A DNA stretch of 64,000 nt from Terasakiella sp033100395. GTDB taxonomy: Bacteria; Pseudomonadota; Alphaproteobacteria; Rhodospirillales; Terasakiellaceae. The stretch lies in contig NZ_JAWLVJ010000023.1 in the NCBI RefSeq assembly GCF_033100395.1, positions 10,104 to 74,103 on the forward strand, given 5' to 3'. Each line of letters starts with the position of its first letter. The first letter of the stretch is position 1. The translations under genes were made by a program, and so were the position numbers. Shown here in pieces: positions 33,246 to 41,524 of the stretch. The notes under the pieces are model-generated. The model had not been told where the DNA came from, made no database searches, and was given only the letters and a program-made list of their open reading frames with translations.

Positions 33246-34568
33246 ATGTCAGACTATAAAATGCAATCATTCCGGATGGGTGATCTGATTCTGGAAGAAG
33301 GCGATGCACCGCGCTGTGCGTATGTGATCAAATCTGGTTCCGTGCAGATCATTAAAAAGCGCCGCGATGGGTCCGAACTGGTTTTATCTTCCCTGAAGCA
33401 AGGCGATATCTTTGGCGAAATGGGGTTGATTGATGCCGAACCACGTTCGGCCAGTGTGCGCGCAACCGATGATGTGTCTTTGATCGTGGTGGATGCCCCG
33501 ACCTTTAAGGAAAAACAGGATGCGCTGGATGTTTTTTCCAAAAAACTGGTGCAAACCCTGATTTCGCGTCTTCGGGTGCAGAACCAGCAACTGGCGGATT
33601 TGACAGAACCATCCAGCCTGTTAAAGGCGGCGCAGAAAGGGCAGATTGATAAAAAGGGGTCTTCCCATACCAACGTTTTGATCAAGGACGATTATCGAGA
33701 AAAAACTGACTTTGGCAGTATCCGCTTTTTGATGGGAGATGCCAACCCGCAGGCGCGCCAAGGCATCAAAGGTGGTCTGCATATGCAGGGTTTCCGCGAG
33801 ATTGATGATATCAGCAACCCGAATGACTTTAAGAAACGTGTGGCCAATGAAAGCTACGATCTGATTTTGATGGATGGCAGTTTGGGGGTTCCTCATATCG
33901 CAGAAGTCATTAAAAATATCCGTCATGGCAAAACCTCGGTCAGTCCGTTCTGTGTGATCTTTGGGGTGATTGATCAACCTGATCCGGCAACGTTGGAAAA
34001 ACTGGCTGAAGCAGGGTTGGATGATGTGCTGGTGAAGCCAGTGGCTTTGGGCAATATTATTGACCGGGTAGAACGCCGGATTAAACAGCGCAAACCCTTT
34101 GTGGTGACGCTGGAATATGTTGGCCCGGATCGCCGCAGTGGCAAGCGCCCCAATCAGGAAGTCATTCCCTTGGTTCAGGTGCCAAATCCGCTGGCCTATA
34201 AAGCTCTGCCGCGCCAGGACGCCAAGGAATTTGAAGCCAGCGAAAGACAGGCGCTGATGCGTATCGAAGAATTAAAGCTGGAACGTCATGCAGTTCAGAT
34301 CGACTGGCTGCGTGGCAAGATCGCAACCCAACGTGCCGAGGGTCAGAGCACGGAATTTTTTATGGAAAAACTGATCACGGTGACAGGTATTCTGATAGAA
34401 CGTCTGTCTAAAAAGGATGAGAAATCCCCGCAAATTCCGGTTTGTGAAAATATCCTGTCCATGATGGATGATTTCGAAGCGGGCATGGCGGAAATGGACG
34501 GTCAGGACTGGGAAGATTTCTCTGCCCTTACCCGTCGTCTGCGTACAGAATTAAAACCGGCTACTTAA
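33246..34568 (+). CDS. cNMP-binding and receiver-domain regulatory protein
   Basis: Soluble protein of 440 aa. An N-terminal cyclic-nucleotide-binding domain (about 1-125; GDIFGEMGLIDAEPRSASVRA is the phosphate-binding cassette) is followed by a receiver domain (about 155-285) with acidic residue in MGDAN, phosphoacceptor-like Asp in LILMDGSLG and Lys in DVLVKPV. A C-terminal helical region (about 330-435) follows the EYVGPDRRSGKRP segment. There is no DNA-binding or enzymatic domain, so output is probably by protein contact. It follows lpoA-like by 14 bp and its stop overlaps hemW's tail by 8 bp. Function unknown. Confidence 0.8.
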   Translation: MSDYKMQSFRMGDLILEEGDAPRCAYVIKSGSVQIIKKRRDGSELVLSSLKQGDIFGEMGLIDAEPRSASVRATDDVSLIVVDAPTFKEKQDALDVFSKKLVQTLISRLRVQNQQLADLTEPSSLLKAAQKGQIDKKGSSHTNVLIKDDYREKTDFGSIRFLMGDANPQARQGIKGGLHMQGFREIDDISNPNDFKKRVANESYDLILMDGSLGVPHIAEVIKNIRHGKTSVSPFCVIFGVIDQPDPATLEKLAEAGLDDVLVKPVALGNIIDRVERRIKQRKPFVVTLEYVGPDRRSGKRPNQEVIPLVQVPNPLAYKALPRQDAKEFEASERQALMRIEELKLERHAVQIDWLRGKIATQRAEGQSTEFFMEKLITVTGILIERLSKKDEKSPQIPVCENILSMMDDFEAGMAEMDGQDWEDFSALTRRLRTELKPAT

Positions 34569-35700
34569 CCAGTTTTTCCAGAACCGCATTTAAGCACTTG
34601 CGTCCCTTATCAGTGGTGCGCAGGTGATCATCTTCCCAGATGACAAAATCATATTCCAGCAGTTGGGAAAGGCCTTCGGTATCCACACTTTCGGTGAGTT
34701 TACGTGCCGTAATCTGTTCAAAATGGTTGGCTGAAATGCCGTCTTTCAAACGCATGCCCATCAGCAACAGTTCAATGATACGCTCATCCATATCAAGGCT
34801 TTTGCGTTTTTGCTCCCCCGATCCTTTTTCGAACACGCCTTTGAGCCACAGATCGGGCTTGTAAATCTGGTGGATGGCCTGATTCTGGCACCGGCTGTGC
34901 GCACCGGGGCCAATGCCGACATAGTCATCGCCCTGCCAGTAAATCAGATTGTGGCGGCTTTCCTGACCCATGCGGGCATGGTTTGAAATCTCGTAAGCGG
35001 GCATGCCTGCGCCTTCCAGAATATCCTGGGTCAGATCAAACATGTCTGCACCCAGGTCTTCATCGATGGCTTCCACGCCGTTTTTATAGAAGTCTGTCCC
35101 CGGCTCTATCGTCAGTTGGTAAAGGGAAATGTGCCCGGCCGATAGTTTAAGTGCCTCTTCCAGCTCTGCCTGCCAATCATCCAAGGTCTGGTCTGGTCGA
35201 GCATAGATCAGATCAAAGCTATAGCGATCAAAGTTTTTGGCCGCCAAGTCAAGGGCAGTGCGGGCCTCATCCATAGAATGCGCACGACCCAGAAATTTCA
35301 GTACTTCTTCGCGCAGGGACTGAATGCCGATGGACAGACGGTTGACCCCTGCTGATCGGAAATCGCGGAAGGTATGGCTTTCCACAGTTGTCGGGTTGGC
35401 TTCCAGCGTAATTTCCACATCGTCACTGAACCCCCACAGATTCTGGGTAGTGTTGATGATGCTTTCAACCGTGCTGGCTTTCATCAATGATGGGGTGCCG
35501 CCGCCAAAGAAGATGCTGGAAATTGTATGTCCGAAGGTTTCTGCATGGACACGCTTGAGTTCCTGTATATAGGCGCGTTCCCACATGTCTTCGTCAATGG
35601 CCTTTGCGACATGGGAATTGAAATCGCAATAGGGACATTTGGACACACAGAATGGCCAGTGGACATAGAGGCCAAAGGGGCGGGTGATGGAATAGCTCAT
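34561..35700 (-). CDS. hemW: Radical SAM heme chaperone HemW
   Basis: HemN-like radical-SAM protein (379 aa). The cluster motif is CVSKCPYC, followed by SIFFGGGTPSLM, RLSIGIQS and the C-terminal HemN domain. It lacks the extended N-terminus of true HemN coproporphyrinogen dehydrogenase, in line with HemW heme-trafficking proteins. Heme delivery suits an organism with many cytochromes, but no direct link is visible. Confidence 0.92.
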   Translation of the reverse strand: MSYSITRPFGLYVHWPFCVSKCPYCDFNSHVAKAIDEDMWERAYIQELKRVHAETFGHTISSIFFGGGTPSLMKASTVESIINTTQNLWGFSDDVEITLEANPTTVESHTFRDFRSAGVNRLSIGIQSLREEVLKFLGRAHSMDEARTALDLAAKNFDRYSFDLIYARPDQTLDDWQAELEEALKLSAGHISLYQLTIEPGTDFYKNGVEAIDEDLGADMFDLTQDILEGAGMPAYEISNHARMGQESRHNLIYWQGDDYVGIGPGAHSRCQNQAIHQIYKPDLWLKGVFEKGSGEQKRKSLDMDERIIELLLMGMRLKDGISANHFEQITARKLTESVDTEGLSQLLEYDFVIWEDDHLRTTDKGRKCLNAVLEKLVK

Positions 35701-35797
35701 GAGGGCGAGGAGTACCTGAAAGACCGATCAAAAGCAAATGATGGTTTGAGTCCGAAAATGGCGAGCCATGAGGCGGAATTCATGTAGACTGTTTTTT

Positions 35798-37198
35798 ATG
35801 ATTTTAGAACATGACATATGCTATCAGGCCTTAAAGACCCGCGATGCCCGATTTGACGGGCGATTTTTTACTGCTGTGTCTTCGACCGGGATTTTCTGTC
35901 GCCCGATCTGTCCGGCCACAACGCCTAAGCCGGAAAACTGTACCTTTTATCCGTCAGCCAGTGCAGCCTTGAATGCCGGGTTTCGCCCGTGCCTTCGGTG
36001 CCGCCCGGAAAGTGCGCCTGCCAGTCCAGCCTGGCTCGGCACCCAAGCTTTGGTCAGCCGTGCTATGCGTCTGATCGAAGAAGGTGCATTGGACGAAGGT
36101 CAGACGGTGGAAAATCTGTGTGATCGTCTGGGTGTGGGGGAACGCCATTTGCGCCGTCTCTTTAATGAACATCTGGGGGCATCGCCCAAGCAGGTGGCCC
36201 AGACGAGACGGTTGATGTTTGCCAAACGGTTGCTGGTTCAAACCACAGCCCCGATTACAGAAATTTCCTATGCCTCCGGCTTTAACAGCCTGCGTCGTTT
36301 TAACGATGCCTATAAATCCGCCTTTGGATTTGCCCCGTCACATGAGCGTAAAAACAAGGAAGAAACAGGGACCTTAAATGAGATTACCTTGCGTTTTAAC
36401 TTTCGCATGCCTTATGATTGGAAGGGACTATTAGATTTTTTTAAGTCACGCGCGCTGAAGCCGATTGAGTGGGTGGAGGAGGAAACCTATCACCGCACTT
36501 TCATGTTAAAGGGCCAAAAGGCACAGATTTCTGTCAGTTGTGAGGCGGAAAAGAATCGATTGAAAGCGGTGATCACCAATGTGGCGGTGCCGGATCTGCG
36601 CGATATCGCCCAACGTATCCGTCGCATGTTTGACGTAGATGCCGACCCGCTGGCGATTGCCCATGATTTATCGAAAGACAAGGTTCTGGCCCCGGTCATT
36701 CAGGATCATCCGGGTCTGCGCCTGCCCGGTGCGTGGGATGGATTTGAAATTGCCGTGCGTGCCATCATTGGTCAGCAAATCAGTGTGAAGGGGGCGCGCA
36801 CCATTTGCCGGCGGCTGGTGGAACGGGTGGGCAAACCCTGTTTCCCGACCGCTGCTGATGTGGCTGAAACCGATCTGGAAGGACTGGGCCTGACCCAACG
36901 TCGGATCAAAACGTTGAAGAACCTTGCGCAACATTGGACGGATCTGGATGCAGGCAAACCTGTGGAAGAGACCATCAAGGATTTATGTGATCTACCTGGC
37001 ATTGGCCCTTGGACGGCGCACTATATCGTCATGCGCGCCTTTGGGGAGCCGGATACCTATCCGGTGGCTGATTTGGGGCTGATTCGGGCGTTGGAAGGTC
37101 AGAATGTGCCTGCCACCAAGGCGGACCTGGAAAAACGTGCTGAAAACTGGCGACCCTGGCGGGCCTATGGTGCCCTTTATCTCTGGAGGCTTTATTAA
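35798..37198 (+). CDS. Ada-like regulator fused to AlkA DNA glycosylase
   Basis: Bifunctional alkylation-repair protein (466 aa). The Ada zinc domain has Cys34, Cys38, Cys65 and Cys68 in the E. coli Ada spacing; Cys34 would accept methyl from phosphotriesters. An AraC-type helix-turn-helix follows (about 90-180). The C-terminus is an AlkA-like HhH-GPD glycosylase (about 190-460) with LPGIGPWTAHYIVMRA and catalytic Asp in YPVADLGL. The O6-methyltransferase domain of Ada is absent here but encoded next door. I chose ATG 35798 because the family starts there; ATG 35768 is possible. Confidence 0.92.
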   Translation: MILEHDICYQALKTRDARFDGRFFTAVSSTGIFCRPICPATTPKPENCTFYPSASAALNAGFRPCLRCRPESAPASPAWLGTQALVSRAMRLIEEGALDEGQTVENLCDRLGVGERHLRRLFNEHLGASPKQVAQTRRLMFAKRLLVQTTAPITEISYASGFNSLRRFNDAYKSAFGFAPSHERKNKEETGTLNEITLRFNFRMPYDWKGLLDFFKSRALKPIEWVEEETYHRTFMLKGQKAQISVSCEAEKNRLKAVITNVAVPDLRDIAQRIRRMFDVDADPLAIAHDLSKDKVLAPVIQDHPGLRLPGAWDGFEIAVRAIIGQQISVKGARTICRRLVERVGKPCFPTAADVAETDLEGLGLTQRRIKTLKNLAQHWTDLDAGKPVEETIKDLCDLPGIGPWTAHYIVMRAFGEPDTYPVADLGLIRALEGQNVPATKADLEKRAENWRPWRAYGALYLWRLY

Positions 37199-37199
37199 G

Positions 37200-37691
37200 A
37201 TGTTTATTGAACAGTTTGACAGCCCCTGTGGCACAATCTCCATTATCTTTGATGAAAAGGATGTGCTCTATCATCTGGATTTTCCCGATCAGGGGGATCG
37301 TCAGAACCGGATGATTGAAAAACGTTTTAAAGATATTGTGCTTGAAAAAGGCCAATCTGATCACATCAAAAGCCATTTGCTGGCCTATATGAACGGTGAT
37401 TTCGCAGCACTTGATAAGATACCCTGTGATTTGGGCGGAACAGAGTTCCAAAACCGTGTCTGGCAGGCCTTGAAAGAAATTCCGGTCGGAAAAACCTATA
37501 GCTATTTGGAACTTGCCGAGAAAATCGGCAATAAAAAAGCGGTACGCGCGGTGGCACGCGCCAATGCGCTGAACCCTGTTTCGCTGATTTATCCCTGCCA
37601 TCGGGTCATTGGATCAGATGGGTCTCTGACCGGATATGCAGGCGGGTTGGATCGCAAAGATTGGTTGTTGCGTCATGAAGGGGCCATATAG
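37200..37691 (+). CDS. ogt: Methylated-DNA--protein-cysteine methyltransferase
   Basis: Suicide repair enzyme for O6-methylguanine (163 aa). The active site is PCHRV with Cys133, followed by SLTGYAGGLDRK; the helix-turn-helix contains AVRAVARANALNP. It starts one base after the Ada-AlkA stop, so the two are coupled and together cover phosphotriester, N3 and O6 alkyl damage. The upstream in-frame codons overlap the alkA gene and are not used. Confidence 0.95.
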   Translation: MFIEQFDSPCGTISIIFDEKDVLYHLDFPDQGDRQNRMIEKRFKDIVLEKGQSDHIKSHLLAYMNGDFAALDKIPCDLGGTEFQNRVWQALKEIPVGKTYSYLELAEKIGNKKAVRAVARANALNPVSLIYPCHRVIGSDGSLTGYAGGLDRKDWLLRHEGAI

Positions 37692-37768
37692 GCAAAGTGA
37701 CTTATTGCATTTAGGATTGTATCGGCTACATTGAGCTTTAGTGAACCGATTTAGAAAGCTCTTTCCCT

Positions 37769-38386
37769 ATGCTGCGCCTGTTATTTGCTCTCAGCCTTTT
37801 GATTTTTACCACACCTGCTTTCGCACAGGATGTGAAACTGACGGCTGAACAGATGGAACTGGCGGAAAAGCTGCGCACGTACTTGAATGGGATGCAGACT
37901 TTGAAAGGTAGCTTTGCCCAGATCAGTTCCAACGGGGATTATGCGGATGGCAAGGTTGTGCTGTCGCGTCCGGGTAAAATGCGCCTGACTTATAATCCAC
38001 CACTGAAATCGGAAATCGTGGTGCGCAAAGGCACCATTATTTATCACGACAAAGAATTTAAGCAGGTGACTTATTATCCGCTCAGCGCCACGCCGCTTGA
38101 AGTTCTGCTGCAGGATAAACTTTCTTTCGAAGACGATGTACGTATCGTTGATCTGGCAGAGGCCCCTGGTGTGATTGAACTGATGCTGGTGGATCGTGAT
38201 GATCCCGGGATGGGGTCAGTTACCCTTGTTTTTTCGACCGCGCCGATTGAATTGCGCAAATGGACGGTGGTCGATGCCCAAGGCATCATGACGCAGGTTT
38301 CCCTGCTAAATGCCCGATCAGGCGTAGAGGTTGACCCGAAGACCTTTGACTTTATTGATCCGAAATATAACCAGATCGATAATTAA
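37769..38386 (+). CDS. LolA-like outer-membrane lipoprotein carrier
   Basis: Periplasmic protein of 205 aa with a signal peptide cleaved after AFAQ or AFA. The LolA pattern is present (LNGMQTLKGSFAQISSNGDYADGKVVLSRPGKMRL, then DVRIVDL and a beta-rich half-barrel), as is common in alphaproteobacterial LolA proteins. It delivers lipoproteins between LolCDE and the outer membrane. The candidate small RNA ends just after it. Confidence 0.88.
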   Translation: MLRLLFALSLLIFTTPAFAQDVKLTAEQMELAEKLRTYLNGMQTLKGSFAQISSNGDYADGKVVLSRPGKMRLTYNPPLKSEIVVRKGTIIYHDKEFKQVTYYPLSATPLEVLLQDKLSFEDDVRIVDLAEAPGVIELMLVDRDDPGMGSVTLVFSTAPIELRKWTVVDAQGIMTQVSLLNARSGVEVDPKTFDFIDPKYNQIDN

Positions 38387-38481
38387 GCTTAGAATCAAGG
38401 CTCTATAGCCATGCTTTAATTGCATGGCTGACATGCATAAATTGCATTAACGATTCACGATTCCAATTCCAATTTATACTA

Positions 38482-38604
38482 CAGATCGGTTGTGTTGAGT
38501 GTACACAGCCCCTCATGGGTGGTTCCCCTGCCGCCCGACCGCTCTCACATAATGAGAGAATCCTATAAGCGTCCGACACCCCCTAGTCGGGCGCTTTTCT
38601 TTTC
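38482..38604 (+). ncRNA. Candidate small RNA with three hairpins and terminator
   Basis: A 259-bp gap between lolA and xth holds a -10-like TATACT (38475-38480) and then successive stem-loops: GTGT/ACAC near 38490-38507, GGGTGG/CCGCCC with loop TTCCCCTG (38517-38536), CTCTCA/TGAGAG (38541-38557). These are followed by a terminator (AAGCGTCCGAC/GTCGGGCGCTT, 38567-38596) with TTTTCTTTTC. A C/U-rich loop is common in anti-Shine-Dalgarno type small RNAs. No -35 is evident. It could also be the lolA transcript tail. Confidence 0.45.
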
Positions 38605-38645
38605 TGCTATAAGGGGAGCCGTTTTATCTCAGATGGGGAAAATCC

Positions 38646-39437
38646 ATGAAGCTGGTCACCTGGAATATCAATTCCGTACGCATTCGTCTGGAACATGTCA
38701 AAAAACTGGTTCAGGACCATAACCCGGATGTGATCTGCTTCCAGGAAACCAAGGTGCGCGATGAACAATTCCCACTGGAGGATTTGCAGGGTCTCGGCTA
38801 TCCGCACACCCATTTTCGGGGCGAAAAAAGCTATAACGGGGTTGCGATCCTGTCGAAAATCCCGTTTGAAGGAACCGATGGCCTTTCCTGGTGTGAGCGC
38901 GAGGACAAACGTCATGTGAGCGTGGTTCTAGAAGGGGGTGTAGAGTTGAACAACTTCTATATCCCGGCTGGCGGGGACGAGCCGGATGCAGAGAAAAACC
39001 CGAAATTTGCCCATAAGCTTCAGTTCCTGGATGAAATGACAGTCTGGTCTGGTGATCGATATGCTGAGGATAAAAAACGTATCATGGTCGGTGATTTCAA
39101 CATCGCCCCGCTGGAAACCGATGTGTGGGATCACAAGAAACTGAAAAACATCATCACCCATACCGCGATTGAAATTGATCGTCTGGATAAGTTGCAGGCC
39201 TCCGGTCAGTGGGTAGATGCCATGCGTATGCATATCCTGCCGGATGAAAAATGCTTTACCTGGTGGAGCTATCGCGCCCGCGACTGGCGTGCCTCAAACA
39301 AGGGACGTCGTCTCGACCACGTCTGGGTCACGCCAAACCTGAAAGACGGGGTAAAAGCGTGTGAAGTTCTGCTGGATTTGCGCGGCGAAGAAAAACCGAG
39401 CGATCACGCCCCGGTGCTTGTTGAGATTGCACTCTAG
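38646..39437 (+). CDS. xth: Exodeoxyribonuclease III
   Basis: AP endonuclease and 3'-5' exonuclease of the EEP fold (263 aa). Motifs WNINSVRIR, CFQETKVRDEQFP, NFYIPAGGD, GDFNIAP, YRARDWRASNKGRRLDHVW and SDHAPV give all metal and catalytic residues. GGGGAAAATCC precedes the ATG. It is convergent with the next gene; their stop codons overlap in CTAG. Confidence 0.96.
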   Translation: MKLVTWNINSVRIRLEHVKKLVQDHNPDVICFQETKVRDEQFPLEDLQGLGYPHTHFRGEKSYNGVAILSKIPFEGTDGLSWCEREDKRHVSVVLEGGVELNNFYIPAGGDEPDAEKNPKFAHKLQFLDEMTVWSGDRYAEDKKRIMVGDFNIAPLETDVWDHKKLKNIITHTAIEIDRLDKLQASGQWVDAMRMHILPDEKCFTWWSYRARDWRASNKGRRLDHVWVTPNLKDGVKACEVLLDLRGEEKPSDHAPVLVEIAL

Positions 39438-40306
39438 TCTATAACGTTCGGCACGTCTTTTTTGTGGATGAAGTAATCCATGTAAGTGGTGCGAAAGGGG
39501 ATATTTCCGCCGTTCCATTCTTCATGGTATTTCAGGAACTGGATCAGCGCTTCTTCGGTGAAGTGCTGATTGATCCTTTCAATAATCTTCTGACCGAAAG
39601 CATCGTTCTCGCAGGCCACATAGACTTTTTTATAGATATCATGTTCGATGATGGGGTAGCTGATATAGTCATCCCCCAAGCCATCGCTGCGGCGTTGGTT
39701 GGTAATGGTGGTCGGATAACCGATAGTGTAATCCACCCGACCATGCAGCAATAAACGCAGGTCAATATGGTTGCGTCCCCCTGATTGCTGCACCAGATTT
39801 TCTTTGTTCAGATACGGTTTCAGATAGGGATAGAGAACGGGATATCGGCTCTGACCTGCGTCATTGTTAAAGATCAGTCGCATGGTAGCGAGCTTGAGGT
39901 CTTCCTGTTTCAGTAATTCTTCGATGGATTGCGGTGTACCCGGTACTCCGATGCGTCGTTGATGGCGCTTGGGAAAGATCAAAACATGCGGCGGCGTGAA
40001 CGTATAGCCCTTGGACAACAAAAGCTTATCCGGGAAAAAGCCACCCCATAAATGGGCCGAACAGCGCTGTGGTTTGAAGATTTCCGTGCTCCAACGAGGG
40101 ACATTTACATATTGAATATGATGATCATAATCTGGCAGCCATTCCATAAAATGTTGCAGGAATTTATCGGCATAGCCTTGGTTTTGAAGGGGGCCAGTGC
40201 GCACGAATTCAGGGGGGAGATCCCAGATCAGCCAGGTGATCTTTTCTGTGGCAAGCGCAGGCAGGCTGACCAGAAAACAACCTAAAAAGACAAGCTGTTT
40301 CAGCAT
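39434..40306 (-). CDS. Periplasmic solute-binding-like protein
   Basis: Exported protein of 290 aa (signal peptide ending ALA). It begins ITWLIWDLPPEFVRTGPLQNQGYAD and resembles the TIGR02285 group of extracellular solute-binding-like proteins. The closing part (FLKYHEEWNGGNIPF) fits type 2 binding folds. No permease genes are adjacent, so it may be a sensor input or an orphan. It lies 9 bp after the ParA-like gene and is probably co-transcribed. A second, unrelated-looking binding protein lies at 48.4 kb. Confidence 0.7.
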   Translation of the reverse strand: MLKQLVFLGCFLVSLPALATEKITWLIWDLPPEFVRTGPLQNQGYADKFLQHFMEWLPDYDHHIQYVNVPRWSTEIFKPQRCSAHLWGGFFPDKLLLSKGYTFTPPHVLIFPKRHQRRIGVPGTPQSIEELLKQEDLKLATMRLIFNNDAGQSRYPVLYPYLKPYLNKENLVQQSGGRNHIDLRLLLHGRVDYTIGYPTTITNQRRSDGLGDDYISYPIIEHDIYKKVYVACENDAFGQKIIERINQHFTEEALIQFLKYHEEWNGGNIPFRTTYMDYFIHKKDVPNVID

Positions 40307-40315
40307 GGCCGGCCC

Positions 40316-41332
40316 CTATTCCATCCCCAGAAAGGCTAAGGCCATTCCGGCAGTGAGGGCCAGGGCCATAATCACCCCGTTACGGATGGAGACCCTGAAG
40401 CTGTTGGGTTGTTCTTCTGCCTGATGATGAACGGGTTGGGTCTGGGCCTCAATCGGGCCTTTGTCTTCCAGATGGATCGGGTGACCAGTGGGGGAAATAT
40501 CTTTATTGCGCAACCAGCCAAAGACCCCGTCCATAATGGCGCTGTGATATTCCTGTAGGGATTTGCCTTCTTGCTTGGTCCATTTCAGCACTTCGGCGCA
40601 GGCATTGACATAGGCTTGTGCACCCAAAGAATTGGGGGAATGCAGAACAACCGGGCGTCCTAAAAAGGCACTTTCGGCGATTTTGGGTTCGACCGGAATG
40701 GCAGTCTGCAGTACCTGATGTTTAAAATGGGCGCGAATTTCCGTATCGACCAGTTGATGGAGCTTTTGATTCTGATCCGTCAGGGTCATCAGGATTCGGT
40801 AGTCCAGATCATGCGCAGCTTCAATTTTAATATCGGCAATAGATTGTTCCATCTGTTGCAGGCCTGCAATGGCGAAACTTTCACTTTGTACCGGAACAAT
40901 GACATTCTGGGCTGCAACCAGGGCGTTCAGGCTGAGAATCCCGAAAGAGGGCGGGCAGTCGATGAGGATGAAGTCATGGGTGCCGTCATGTTCTTTTAGG
41001 GCTTCACGCAGCCAGAATTCCGGATCTTCATCATCAGAAGAAATGGTACTTAAGGCTGCCAGCTGAAAGGTGGCCGGTACCAGCGACACACCCGGCAGGT
41101 CGGTGTCAATCGCAACAGTTTCAAGGGGTTCTTCCCCTAAAATCAATTCGTAACTGCCATGCTTGATGGTTTTGAGATTAAGACCAAGCCCGGTGGCGGC
41201 ATTACTTTGCGGGTCCATATCCACAATCAGAACAGAATTTCCACCGGCTGCAAGGCCGCTGGCAATATTTAGAGTCGTTGTGGTTTTTCCAACGCCCCCT
41301 TTATGGTTCATGACAGCAATGATGGCAGTCAT
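40316..41332 (-). CDS. ParA-family ATPase with C-terminal membrane anchor
   Basis: ParA/Soj-type P-loop ATPase (338 aa). The deviant Walker A is MNHKGGVGKTTTTLN, Walker A' is VDMDPQSNAATGLGL, and Walker B is FILIDCPPSFGILS. The ParA core ends near residue 270. A polar Gln/His/Pro-rich linker (about 275-305) leads to a hydrophobic helix (about 315-335, GVIMALALTAGMALAFLG). No ParB gene is nearby, so it is not the chromosomal parAB pair. Membrane tethering suggests a role in placing envelope or chemotaxis assemblies. Upstream divergent gene is a chemoreceptor; this may be a ParC-like placing function, but that is inference. Confidence 0.85.
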   Translation of the reverse strand: MTAIIAVMNHKGGVGKTTTTLNIASGLAAGGNSVLIVDMDPQSNAATGLGLNLKTIKHGSYELILGEEPLETVAIDTDLPGVSLVPATFQLAALSTISSDDEDPEFWLREALKEHDGTHDFILIDCPPSFGILSLNALVAAQNVIVPVQSESFAIAGLQQMEQSIADIKIEAAHDLDYRILMTLTDQNQKLHQLVDTEIRAHFKHQVLQTAIPVEPKIAESAFLGRPVVLHSPNSLGAQAYVNACAEVLKWTKQEGKSLQEYHSAIMDGVFGWLRNKDISPTGHPIHLEDKGPIEAQTQPVHHQAEEQPNSFRVSIRNGVIMALALTAGMALAFLGME

Positions 41333-41524
41333 TTCACACTCACCGTTCTGTTTTTATCAACCTAGATTAAGGCTTTAGTCTTTAAAAGCAAAGGAGCTTT
41401 TTGGCTGATATGTAATTTAACCTAATTGCAGGCGGGTATAAAGCTGGTGTAAATTCAATCCTGTGGGTCACTTTTGGAACAATTATAATTAACTTAAAGG
41501 GCGCAAGCTGAACTGAGGACTACC

